From positions 1-64,000 of the forward strand of contig NZ_CYZX01000006.1 of assembly GCF_001405015.1 (NCBI RefSeq): 64,000 bases of DNA, in the 5' to 3' direction. Position numbers and translations under genes: made by a program. Of the stretch, positions 33,977 to 41,267 are shown one piece after another. Numbering within the stretch: the first letter of the stretch is position 1; each line of letters starts with the position of its first letter. The DNA comes from Clostridium disporicum (GTDB lineage Bacteria > Bacillota > Clostridia > Clostridiales > Clostridiaceae). Below the pieces are notes generated by a model that saw only the letters and a program-made list of their open reading frames with translations, ran no database searches and was not told the origin of the DNA.

Positions 33977-34044
33977 TTATAGCTTTTTTAAATTTTCACT
34001 ATATACTTTATTAAATTACTAACTTAGAGTACTTTCATTTTCTA

Positions 34045-34317
34045 TTATTGTATGTACCCATTTCCAGCTCCAGTCATAGCTTTTATTTGATGAAGATTAA
34101 GTTTCATACCAGCAGTATTTAATAGTTCATTAATTTTTTTACTTTTGTGATTATAGCTATTTGTAATACAAGTATTATTAATATCTGATGATTTTATTGT
34201 ATTTTGAGCTGCATATCCGTTTCCAACCCCAGTCATAGATTTGATTTCATGTAGGTTTAATGCTCTTCCGTTTGCCTTAATCACTTCATAAATTTTTTCT
34301 ATCTTATTGTTTCTCAT
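34045..34317 (-). CDS. MTGxGNGY repeat protein, copy A
   Basis: This 90-aa protein of unknown function has two related units, residues 5-35 (KIEKIYEVIKANGRALNLHE, then IKSMTGVGNGY) and 58-88 (KSKKINELLNTAGMKLNLHQ, then IKAMTGAGNGY), joined by a variable Ser/Asn/Thr linker. Each unit looks like two short helices ending in a Gly-rich turn. There is no signal peptide. It differs from copy B, 80 bases upstream in its direction of transcription, at only a handful of residues. TAGGAGG lies eight bases before the ATG within a conserved leader. Confidence 0.85.
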   Translation of the reverse strand: MRNNKIEKIYEVIKANGRALNLHEIKSMTGVGNGYAAQNTIKSSDINNTCITNSYNHKSKKINELLNTAGMKLNLHQIKAMTGAGNGYIQ

Positions 34318-34385
34318 TTTAAATTCCTCCTAAAGTTTAAAAATATTTTTATTAATTCGATTTTTATATCGTTGATTTCTTTATT
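34318..34385 (-). promoter_or_regulatory. Conserved 5' leader of copy A
   Basis: About 65 bases are nearly identical to those before copies B (34671-34738) and C (38635-38702). They contain the AGGAGG site and, further up, ATCAACGATATAAAAATCGAATTAA, with a small CGAT/ATCG hairpin. Conservation beyond the ribosome site suggests shared post-transcriptional control or recent duplication. Confidence 0.6.
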
Positions 34386-34397
34386 ATATTAACTATC

Positions 34398-34670
34398 CTA
34401 TTGTATATATCCATTTCCAGCTCCAGTCATAGCTTTTATTTGATGAAGATTAAGTTTCATACCAGCAGTATTTAATAGTTCATTAATCTTTTTGCTTTTG
34501 TGGTTACAGCTCTCTGTAATATAACTATTATTAATATCTGATGATTTTATTGTATTTTGAGCTGCATATCCATTTCCAGCACCAGTCATAGCTTTGATTT
34601 CATGTAGGTTTAATGCTCTTCCGTTTGTCTTAATCACTTCATAAATTTTTTCTATCTTATTGTTTCTCAT
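34398..34670 (-). CDS. MTGxGNGY repeat protein, copy B
   Basis: The 90-aa protein has the same two-unit design as copy A, with both units ending MTGAGNGY. The C-terminal unit is identical in the two copies, while the linker carries most substitutions (NNSYITESC against NNTCITNSY). The short spacing, near-identical leader and high identity point to a recent tandem duplication. Upstream lies a complex set of nested repeats (34741-34946) that probably contains its promoter. The function is not known. Confidence 0.85.
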   Translation of the reverse strand: MRNNKIEKIYEVIKTNGRALNLHEIKAMTGAGNGYAAQNTIKSSDINNSYITESCNHKSKKINELLNTAGMKLNLHQIKAMTGAGNGYIQ

Positions 34671-34738
34671 TTTAAATTCCTCCTAAAGTTTAAAAATTTC
34701 TATTAATTCGATTTTTTATATCGTTGATTTCCTTGTTA
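34671..34738 (-). promoter_or_regulatory. Conserved 5' leader of copy B
   Basis: This matches the leaders of copies A and C. The match to copy C extends further upstream, through CAAGAAAATCAACGAT and the TGTAAC beyond it, so the promoter may be conserved as well. Confidence 0.6.
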
Positions 34739-34740
34739 CA

Positions 34741-34946
34741 TTATTAAATACAAGATTCAAATTTTATTTAGGGACCTTTTTAGGTGAAAGTCCAAATTTT
34801 ATATTTGGTTACTTGAACCTACTCCTACGAATGTATATGAGTAGTGAGTTTCCCATAAAGTTCAAATTTTATATTTGGTTACTTGAACTTTACTCTTAAT
34901 TGCTTTGTCATTATTAAATACAAAGGTTAATTTTGTTTTAGGGACT
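34741..34946. repeat. Nested direct and inverted repeats upstream of the MTGxGNGY genes
   Basis: An outer pair, TTATTAAATACAA...TTTAGGGAC (34741-34775 and 34911-34945), is 170 bases apart. Inside are two copies of CAAATTTTATATTTGG plus TTACTTGAAC (34793-34818 and 34863-34888) 70 bases apart. CCAAATTTTATATTTGG is itself palindromic in the first copy. The second copy lies in a hairpin, TAAAGTTCAA (about 34856-34865) with TTGAACTTTA (about 34883-34892). There are only two units, so this is not a CRISPR array. Repressor operators or a remnant mobile element are possible. Confidence 0.6.
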
Positions 34947-35226
34947 ATTTATAAAAAATATAAAAATTTTTTTAATTAGTAGTAAATGTGTTTGTTGTTT
35001 GCTGCTATTTGATAGCATGTATATAAATAGGAATTTGTAGATATATTAAGAAAGTGGAAATTATAAGGTGAAAGATTTATGTTATACAATTTTTATAATA
35101 TAAAGCTTTTGCTACGATACGTTGCATTAAGGAAAACAACAGTTTCTTGTACTTTTGAGATCCATAGGCTACTGTGAAATTACTACAATAAGTTTATGTA
35201 GAAATTAGAATATGGAGGTAAGAATT
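34947..35226. other. AT-rich region before the XRE gene
   Basis: No ORF with a ribosome binding site was found. A short hairpin-like stretch GCTGCTATTTGATAGCATG lies near 35002. The last 100 bases are probably the promoter and leader of the XRE gene at 35227, but no clear -35/-10 pair was identified. Confidence 0.4.
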
Positions 35227-35799
35227 ATGACCTTAGGAGAAAAATTAAAAGAAGCAAGAAAAAGGGGAGGATTGTCCCAAGAACAATTAGCAGAAAAATT
35301 ATCTGTATCTAGACAAGCAGTTAGTAAGTGGGAATCTGATAAGGGTATGCCCGATATAGGAAATCTAAAAGCAATAGCAACCTTACTTAATATAAGTATT
35401 GATTATTTGCTAGATAATGATAGTAATATAGATAAGCTAGTAATAAAAGAGTCAATCAATTTAGATGACTTTGTAAAAAGTGGACGCTGTAGATGTAAAC
35501 AAGATGCAGTGGTATTAAAGAAATTTAATGACGCAGACTTTATTTATCCACTTATGCGTAAAAAGAAGTTAACTCCTATTGAGAACGTCTTGGACTTTAT
35601 TACTCAACCTGGAATTTTTAATATAGCGTATCAGCTTAAAGACAGAAATGAGTATTATTTAATTGAAAAAGAAAATCAGCAATATTTTGTATCTGTATCA
35701 AAAGAATTTATTGAGACAAGGCAGTTAAGTAATAGGGTGAATCCAAAGAAATTTGTTATTGGAGATATTGAATATAAAAAAGCACCATACAAATTTTAA
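35227..35799 (+). CDS. XRE-family transcriptional regulator
   Basis: A 190-aa protein with an N-terminal Cro/C1 helix-turn-helix (TLGEKLKEARKRGGLSQEQL, then SVSRQAVSKWESDKGMPD, about residues 2-60). The C-terminal part has no membrane segment; it contains a CRCKQ pair (SGRCRCKQDA) and ends in RVNPKKFVIGDIEYKKAPYKF, possibly a sensing domain. The start at 35227 is preceded by GGAGG; the ATG at 35212 would put this site inside the gene. It lies divergent from the MTGxGNGY genes and could regulate them. Confidence 0.88.
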   Translation: MTLGEKLKEARKRGGLSQEQLAEKLSVSRQAVSKWESDKGMPDIGNLKAIATLLNISIDYLLDNDSNIDKLVIKESINLDDFVKSGRCRCKQDAVVLKKFNDADFIYPLMRKKKLTPIENVLDFITQPGIFNIAYQLKDRNEYYLIEKENQQYFVSVSKEFIETRQLSNRVNPKKFVIGDIEYKKAPYKF

Positions 35800-36005
35800 A
35801 GGAATAGTAGTGTATGAATTCCAATTTGTATAGTGGATTTAATAAATAATGAACTAAAAGGACCAACAATTATCGGCCCTTTTTAAATACTTTATTTTCA
35901 ACATTATTCTTGAACATAGTGTTTTATTTAAATATGGAGTGAATTGTAATCTAATATTGTGTTTAAAAATTTATTAGAATTTGTTGCATTATTAAATTAA
36001 TACAA

Positions 36006-37028
36006 TTAAAACTTAATAACTACATTTAAAGAGTTTTTAGTGTCGCCGGCAGTTTGGATTGCTTGTTCTATTTTATCTAATGAAAATTCATGGGTAATCA
36101 TTGATTCAATATTCCATTGACCACTTTTCATTATCTGCATAACATCTTTTACATCTTCAGGCATATATCCGCCAGAACCGATAATACTTTTTTGTGAAAA
36201 TGTTAAATGCAATAAATCAATGCTTTGTAAAGCGTTATTAACAGCTACTGATACAAATTTACTTTCAATTTTTCCATATTCCATAAAAAGATTTAGGATA
36301 TCTTCTGATCCCGCTGCATCAATAAAACAGTCGATATCAGCTACAGTTCCATTAAGAGAGCTTGCTTCACCAAAATATTTTTTAGCCGTTTCATTAAAAT
36401 TTTCATTTTGGGTATTACATGTGTAAAAGCCCATATTCTTAGCAATTTTCAACCTAAAATCAGATACATCACAAACCATAACCTTATCAATGCCAAAATA
36501 TTTAAGGGCTATTGCAGCTGATAGTCCTATTGTTCCACAACCAAAAACTACAGCTTTTTGACCTTGTTTTAGCTGACCTCGTCTTGCTGCTCTACAACCA
36601 ACAGTAAATGGCTCAATTAAACAAGCTATTTTATCAGAAATAGTATCATCTACTGGATATAAAGAAATATTTCTTTTGGCATTAGGAATCAGGATATATT
36701 CTGAAAAACCACCGATAGTACCTGCACGTTTTGTATTACCTTTAGCATATCTAGGATATGGATAAACACGCTCACCAACTTTAAAGTCAGAAACTTTTTC
36801 TCCAATAGCTACAATACGAGAGATAGTTTCATGCCCAAATTCTTCTCCAACTGTAATACGATGTCCTGTGTTTGGTCCGTGATTATAGACTGCAACATCT
36901 GTACCACAAATGCTAGAGTAAATATTTTGTATTAATACATCATAATCACCAGGTTTCTCCAAAGGTAAATCTTGAATTTCTATATTGCCTTTGCCCATAT
37001 AAATTGCTGCTTTCATATTATTTTCCAT
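36006..37028 (-). CDS. Medium-chain zinc-dependent alcohol dehydrogenase family protein
   Basis: The 340-aa protein has the MDR fold. Catalytic-zinc ligand candidates are Cys41 (SSICGTD) and His66-Glu67 (GHE), and the Rossmann motif is VFGCGTIGLSAA. The four-Cys structural-zinc loop found in most alcohol and sorbitol dehydrogenases is missing; the region reads ERVYPYPRYAKGNTKRAG. It probably reduces or oxidises a sugar alcohol or aldehyde with NAD(P). Its ATG overlaps the stop of the upstream gene (TAATG), so the two are translationally coupled within the TetR-linked cluster. Confidence 0.88.
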   Translation of the reverse strand: MENNMKAAIYMGKGNIEIQDLPLEKPGDYDVLIQNIYSSICGTDVAVYNHGPNTGHRITVGEEFGHETISRIVAIGEKVSDFKVGERVYPYPRYAKGNTKRAGTIGGFSEYILIPNAKRNISLYPVDDTISDKIACLIEPFTVGCRAARRGQLKQGQKAVVFGCGTIGLSAAIALKYFGIDKVMVCDVSDFRLKIAKNMGFYTCNTQNENFNETAKKYFGEASSLNGTVADIDCFIDAAGSEDILNLFMEYGKIESKFVSVAVNNALQSIDLLHLTFSQKSIIGSGGYMPEDVKDVMQIMKSGQWNIESMITHEFSLDKIEQAIQTAGDTKNSLNVVIKF

Positions 37029-37399
37029 TACTTTATTCCTTTACATATTGGGATTAAACAAAGTAGTATAATAATTCCTATAAGCCCAACGATTATTCCC
37101 TGAACCATGAGCCCCTGCCAAACCATAGTCATGCACATTCCAACACCTAATAGCAATGCCCCCACAATTCCTAATAGCACTATTCCAATAGCTTTTTTAT
37201 TTAATTCGATTGCAGGCTTTCCCTCCATTTTTCTACGAACAATAAGCATAATAATCAATATAATAAATCCAATTGTACCTACTACAATATCTTGATTAAA
37301 AGTATTCCATTCAGTAATCATTGCCATGCACATTCCTAATGCAAATAGAACTAAACCAACTGTACCTATAATAAGTGAAACAAAATTTTCTTTTTTCAT
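37028..37399 (-). CDS. Small four-helix membrane protein
   Basis: This 123-aa protein has four hydrophobic segments arranged as two related pairs: GTVGLVLFALGMCMAMITEWNT (about 13-34) and GIVGALLLGVGMCMTMVWQG (about 72-91), each followed by a V-G-x-I-G-hydrophobic helix. The shared GMCM motif suggests an internal duplication. The function is unknown. It forms the middle of a three-gene unit divergent from tetR and overlaps the dehydrogenase start by one base. AGGAGG precedes the start. Confidence 0.8.
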   Translation of the reverse strand: MKKENFVSLIIGTVGLVLFALGMCMAMITEWNTFNQDIVVGTIGFIILIIMLIVRRKMEGKPAIELNKKAIGIVLLGIVGALLLGVGMCMTMVWQGLMVQGIIVGLIGIIILLCLIPICKGIK

Positions 37400-37429
37400 A
37401 AATTTATCCTCCTACTCTAAATTTGATTT

Positions 37430-37621
37430 TTATATATTTTTTATATTTTCTTTAATTCTATCTTTTGCCTGTGATGTAGTTTCACCATCTTCTGCCAAGA
37501 AAGTATCAATAAACTTATCTTCAATTTTTTGATATTTAGAAACAACGGCATTTTCAATTTTCTTGTACTTCGTTACAACAGTATTTTCAATTTTTTTATT
37601 CACATTTGTAAGCTTTGACAT
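37430..37621 (-). CDS. Small charged protein with IEN/KYKK repeats
   Basis: The 63-aa protein begins MSKLTNVNKKIENTVVTKYK and contains three tandem ~11-residue units of the type K-K-IE(N/D)-xVV-x-KY, predicted as one long amphipathic helix. It ends in an acidic then basic tail (DGETTSQAKDRIKENIKNI). The start at 37621 is chosen because GGGAGGTG lies directly upstream; a longer in-frame start at 37663 would place that site inside the coding region. Similar small proteins are often seen beside TetR-regulated oxidoreductases in clostridia. The function is unknown. Confidence 0.72.
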   Translation of the reverse strand: MSKLTNVNKKIENTVVTKYKKIENAVVSKYQKIEDKFIDTFLAEDGETTSQAKDRIKENIKNI

Positions 37622-37636
37622 ATCTACACCTCCCTT

Positions 37637-37646
37637 TATTCCAACA
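37637..37646. promoter_or_regulatory. TetR operator half-site
   Basis: TTATTCCAAC, followed by AC, repeats one arm of the palindrome at 37705-37726 and lies just before the start of the small charged protein, on the side of the regulated operon. Confidence 0.4.
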
Positions 37647-37704
37647 CTTATTTGTTTTTTCACTTTATAGTATAATGACTACCAAATACTGTAACAGCCA
37701 TCAA

Positions 37705-37726
37705 TATTCCAATTTGTGTTGGAATA
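37705..37726. promoter_or_regulatory. Probable TetR operator
   Basis: TATTCCAA-TTTGTG-TTGGAATA is a perfect inverted repeat with eight-base arms, placed between the divergent tetR gene and the three-gene unit. TATAAT at 37671-37676 may be a -10 box. Its position and symmetry fit binding by the TetR protein encoded at 37745. Confidence 0.65.
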
Positions 37727-37744
37727 ATGAAAATTGGAGGTTTT

Positions 37745-38299
37745 ATGAATACAAAAAATAATAAAAGATTTCATGACACAGAGATTCGTATGGAAGCTGC
37801 TATGTTAGAGATTATGAAAAATACAGAGTTTGAAAAAATTACAGTAAAAAAGATATGTGAGAAGGCTGAGGTAAATCGTTCTACGTTTTATGCTCATTTT
37901 ATAGATATATATGATATGATTGATAAAATGGAAAAGGAGCTTAGTAAAGAGTTATTAAATCAATATTCAGCATATAGTGAATTGCAAGTTTTCTCTGAAG
38001 AGTCTTTTATTCCATTTCTAAGACATATCAAAAAGCATAAATATTTTTATAAAATCAATCTACAAACAAGAAAAGATTTCCCTCTAAAACAAGGCTTTGA
38101 GCGATTATGGGAAGTTATAAAAAATATTTGTATTCAAAATGGAATAACATCTGATGAAGAAATTATGTATTATTTAATTTACTTTCAAGCAGGATTTACA
38201 ATGACATTAAAGCATTGGGTAGATACATACTGTAAAGAAGATGAAGCTAAATTAGCAAAAATTATAAGAAAGTGTATACCGAGTACGTTAAGCTCATAA
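37745..38299 (+). CDS. TetR/AcrR-family transcriptional regulator
   Basis: The 184-aa regulator has the TetR helix-turn-helix (about 12-60: MEAAMLEIMKNTEFEKITVK, then CEKAEVNRSTFYAHFIDIYDMI). A C-terminal helical ligand domain follows, with a YYLIYFQAGFTMTLKHWVD block typical of the TetR_C_7-type group. The start at 37745 is preceded by GGAGG; an in-frame ATG at 37727 is upstream of that site. It probably represses the divergent dehydrogenase unit through the palindrome just upstream. The effector is unknown. Confidence 0.9.
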   Translation: MNTKNNKRFHDTEIRMEAAMLEIMKNTEFEKITVKKICEKAEVNRSTFYAHFIDIYDMIDKMEKELSKELLNQYSAYSELQVFSEESFIPFLRHIKKHKYFYKINLQTRKDFPLKQGFERLWEVIKNICIQNGITSDEEIMYYLIYFQAGFTMTLKHWVDTYCKEDEAKLAKIIRKCIPSTLSS

Positions 38300-38319
38300 A
38301 AATAATAAGAACAAAGAAA

Positions 38320-38349
38320 AAATGGAACGTCAATATTGACGTTCCATTT
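38320..38349. terminator. Perfect bidirectional terminator
   Basis: AAATGGAACGTCAAT/ATTGACGTTCCATTT is a 30-base perfect palindrome, A-rich before and T-rich after, between the convergent tetR gene and MTGxGNGY copy C. Confidence 0.88.
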
Positions 38350-38379
38350 CTAGCATTCAAATAAATTGTGCTAATTATC

Positions 38380-38634
38380 CTATTGTCTATATCCATTACC
38401 TGCACCAGTCATAGCTTTTATTGTGTGAAGGTTAATTTTACCTGATATATTTGTTACTACATCATATATTTTTTGACTTTTGTGTGAAGGAACAGCTACT
38501 GCACAAGTAGTATTATTGTTTGAGTAGTTATATCCGTTTCCAACTTCTGTCATAGATTTGATTTCATCTAGATTTAATGTTCTTCCATTTTCCTTAATTA
38601 CTTCGTAAATTTTTTCTATCTTATTGTTTCTCAT
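38380..38634 (-). CDS. MTGxGNGY repeat protein, copy C
   Basis: This 84-aa third member of the family is the most divergent. The first unit has lost the usual Gly (KSMTEVGNGY instead of MTGxGNGY) and the linker is different (YNYSNNNTTCAVAVPS), but the second unit keeps LHTIKAMTGAGNGY. The leader and ribosome site are almost identical to those of copies A and B, 4 kb away. Conservation of the leader alongside a drifting protein suggests that expression control matters or that duplication was recent. The function is unknown. Confidence 0.82.
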   Translation of the reverse strand: MRNNKIEKIYEVIKENGRTLNLDEIKSMTEVGNGYNYSNNNTTCAVAVPSHKSQKIYDVVTNISGKINLHTIKAMTGAGNGYRQ

Positions 38635-38702
38635 TTTAAATTCCTCCTAAAGTTTAAAAATTTTTATTAATTCGATTTTTTATATCGTTGATTTTCTTGT
38701 TA
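38635..38702 (-). promoter_or_regulatory. Conserved 5' leader of copy C
   Basis: This is almost identical to the leader of copy B over about 65 bases up to TTGTTACAT (plus-strand reading), then diverges. Confidence 0.6.
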
Positions 38703-38835
38703 CATTTTTCGATAAAAAATAAAAAAATTATCCACTAGTAAATGTTATCATTGGCTTAGTTTGGAAGTGTTCAAAAATAGTTAACATTTTAGTTGTAACA
38801 TTACTAATTGACTTTAATAATATAGAGATTATAAT

Positions 38836-38855
38836 ATACATAGTATGCTATGTAT
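38836..38855. promoter_or_regulatory. Probable MarR operator 1
   Basis: ATACATAG-TATG-CTATGTAT is a perfect inverted repeat with eight-base arms, 14 bases before the marR start codon, so it overlaps the promoter or leader. It shares an ATAG-N2-TGCTAT core with a palindrome after the gene (39333-39350). Confidence 0.65.
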
Positions 38856-38869
38856 TTAGGGAGGGTACT

Positions 38870-39316
38870 ATGAAGAAGTGCAAGAGAAGAAATGACATAG
38901 GTCTTCTTATTAAATTAGTTGATAATAGGATCAAAAAGGCTATTAATAAAAATTTGATTAGATTTAATTTAACTGCAACTCAAGAAAAAGTGATGTGGAG
39001 TATATTTAGGATGCAGGAACATTCAAAGGATGTTTTTCAAAAAGATATTGAGAGAGAACTAGATTTAAGTAATCCCACAGTTACAGGTATACTTAAGAGA
39101 TTGGAAGAGAAGGAAATGATAAAGAGGATTCCAAGTTCTGAGGATGCTAGATATAAGTGTCTTACATTAACTGATAAAGGTCTGGATGTAATTCATGAAT
39201 GTATGGATTTTGGAGTTAATTATATTGAAAAGAAATTAACTAAGGATATGACTGAAGAGGAATTGAATACTTTAAGAACCTTATTAAATAAAGTTATTGA
39301 TAATATGGATGAATAG
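38870..39316 (+). CDS. MarR-family transcriptional regulator
   Basis: A 148-aa winged-helix protein with the MarR layout: helical dimerisation ends and a central DNA-binding region (FQKDIERELDLSNPTVTGIL, then a wing containing IPSSEDARYKCLTLTDKG). GGGAGGG precedes the start. Palindromes on both sides of the gene suggest control of itself and of the ABC exporter genes that follow, a common arrangement for drug- or toxin-responsive pumps. Confidence 0.93.
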   Translation: MKKCKRRNDIGLLIKLVDNRIKKAINKNLIRFNLTATQEKVMWSIFRMQEHSKDVFQKDIERELDLSNPTVTGILKRLEEKEMIKRIPSSEDARYKCLTLTDKGLDVIHECMDFGVNYIEKKLTKDMTEEELNTLRTLLNKVIDNMDE

Positions 39317-39332
39317 TTCTTTTATAAGCTTA

Positions 39333-39350
39333 TATATAGCTTGCTATATA
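39333..39350. promoter_or_regulatory. Probable MarR operator 2
   Basis: TATATAGC-TT-GCTATATA is a perfect 18-base palindrome 17 bases after marR, sharing ATAG-N2-TGCTAT with operator 1. It lies about 180 bases before the ABC genes; a related half-matching ATAG-N6-CTAT occurs near 39398. Confidence 0.5.
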
Positions 39351-39533
39351 AGAAATTTTAGTGTTAATTTATTGTTATAAAGGTTTTATATGAATATATA
39401 GAACTTACTATAAAAGGGCTTCACTGTTAGAGAAATTTAGTGAGAAATAGAAAAAGTTTAAAAGTAGCATTATTATAATCAGCAAATATATTTAAAAGTG
39501 AAGTTCAAAATTAGTTAAAAAGAGGTGAATTAG

Positions 39534-41267
39534 ATGGTTAAGAAATTACTTCCGTATATGAAGAAGTACAAAACTCCTTTAATTTTAGGGGTAATGTGTG
39601 CAGCATTAGAAGCTATATTTGAATTATTAATCCCATTAGTAATGGCAAATATAGTTGATATCGGTATAACTACTGGTAATAGCTGGTACACGATTAAGAT
39701 GGGATTACTTATGGTAGGGATGGCATTAATATCACTATCATTCGGGCTTGGATTATCTAAGTTTGCAGCAGAAGCTGGACAAGGCTTCGGAGCTGAGTTA
39801 AGAGAAGCTGAGTATGTAAAGATTCAAGGATATTCATTTAAGAATATTGAAAAGTTTAGTACAGCATCACTTATTACTCGTTTAACAACTGATGTAACTA
39901 CTATACAAAACTCAGTTACAATGGGAATTAAGTTACTTGTAAGAGCACCTATGATGCTTATATGTGCTTGTATATTATCAGTTACAATAAGTCCACAGCT
40001 TGCAATGATATTCTTAGTATCTATGCCGATTTTAGTTATTTCAATCGGACTTATTATAAAAGCAGTTAGACCAAGATTTGAAGCTATGCAAAAGAAGATT
40101 GATAACATGAATACTATAGTTCAAGAAAACTTAATTGGTATCAGAGTTGTTAAATCATTTGTTAGAGCTAAGAAGGAAAAAGAAAAGTTTAAGACTGCTA
40201 ATGATGATTTAGTTAAGTCAGCTGAAGGAGCATTTGGACTTGTAGTTTTAAATATGCCAATAATGCAAGGTGTTGTATTTGCTAGTATTATAGGTATACT
40301 TTGGTTTGGTGGTCATATGGTTAATGCAGGTACATTAACAGTAGGTAAGCTTACAAGCTTTATGACATATTCATTCCAAATATTAATGTCTCTTATGATG
40401 ATTGCAATGGTTCTTATGATGATTTCTAGATCAGTTGCATCAGCAGAGCGTATAATAGAAGTTTTAGAAGAAGAATCAGATATTAAGAATCCAGAAAATC
40501 CAGTAATGGAAGTTAAAAATGGAGATATCGAATTTAGAAATGTAAACTTCAAGTATGAAGATGATAGTGAAGAAAACAACTTAGATAATATAAACATCAC
40601 TATTAAGTCAGGTGAAACTGTTGGTATCATTGGTTCTACAGGTTCAGGTAAGACAAGCTTAGTTCAACTTATACCAAGACTTTATGATGTTACAGAAGGT
40701 GAAGTTTATTTAGGTGGAGTTAATGTTAAGGATTATGACATAGAAACTTTAAGAAATGAAGTTGCTATGGTTCTTCAAAAGAACACTTTATTCTCTGGAA
40801 GTATAAATGAAAACTTAAGATGGGGTAATGCAGAAGCTACAGAAGCTGAAATTGAAGCAGCAGCTACAGCATCTTGTGTAAGTGAGTTTATAGATAGATT
40901 ACCAGGAAGATATGATATGCATATCGAACAAGGTGGAGTTAACGTATCTGGTGGACAAAAGCAAAGACTTTGTATTGCTAGAGCACTTCTTAAAAATCCT
41001 AAGGTTATTATATTAGATGATAGTACAAGTGCAGTAGATACAGCAACAGATGCTAAGATTAGAAAAGCATTTGCTGAAGATTTAAAGGATACTACAAAGA
41101 TTATAATTGCTCAAAGAGTTGTATCTGTATGTGAAGCAGATAAGATTATAGTTTTAGATGATGGTAAGATAAGTGCTATCGGAACTCATGATGAGTTAAT
41201 GGAAAGTAGTGAAATTTATAAAGATGTATACAAATCCCAACAGGAAGGGGTGGGTTTACGTGAGTAA
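39534..41267 (+). CDS. ABC exporter, first half-transporter
   Basis: This 577-aa protein has a six-helix ABC_membrane domain (about 1-310) and an ATPase domain: Walker A GSTGSGKTS, Q-loop LQKNTLFSG, signature VSGGQKQR, Walker B VIILDDSTSAVD and, at the H-loop position, IIAQRV, where Gln replaces His. The D after Walker B (LDDSTS instead of LDEATS) and the missing H-loop His mean its own site is degenerate, as is typical for one half of TM287/288-like heterodimeric exporters. The second subunit overlaps its 3' end. GAGGTG precedes the start. Confidence 0.93.
   Translation: MVKKLLPYMKKYKTPLILGVMCAALEAIFELLIPLVMANIVDIGITTGNSWYTIKMGLLMVGMALISLSFGLGLSKFAAEAGQGFGAELREAEYVKIQGYSFKNIEKFSTASLITRLTTDVTTIQNSVTMGIKLLVRAPMMLICACILSVTISPQLAMIFLVSMPILVISIGLIIKAVRPRFEAMQKKIDNMNTIVQENLIGIRVVKSFVRAKKEKEKFKTANDDLVKSAEGAFGLVVLNMPIMQGVVFASIIGILWFGGHMVNAGTLTVGKLTSFMTYSFQILMSLMMIAMVLMMISRSVASAERIIEVLEEESDIKNPENPVMEVKNGDIEFRNVNFKYEDDSEENNLDNINITIKSGETVGIIGSTGSGKTSLVQLIPRLYDVTEGEVYLGGVNVKDYDIETLRNEVAMVLQKNTLFSGSINENLRWGNAEATEAEIEAAATASCVSEFIDRLPGRYDMHIEQGGVNVSGGQKQRLCIARALLKNPKVIILDDSTSAVDTATDAKIRKAFAEDLKDTTKIIIAQRVVSVCEADKIIVLDDGKISAIGTHDELMESSEIYKDVYKSQQEGVGLRE

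Noticed and set aside
34792..34888. Repeated CAAATTTTATATTTGG units considered as a CRISPR array
   Set aside because: Only two copies 70 bases apart, palindromic AT-rich units and no cas genes; better read as control sites or relic repeats.
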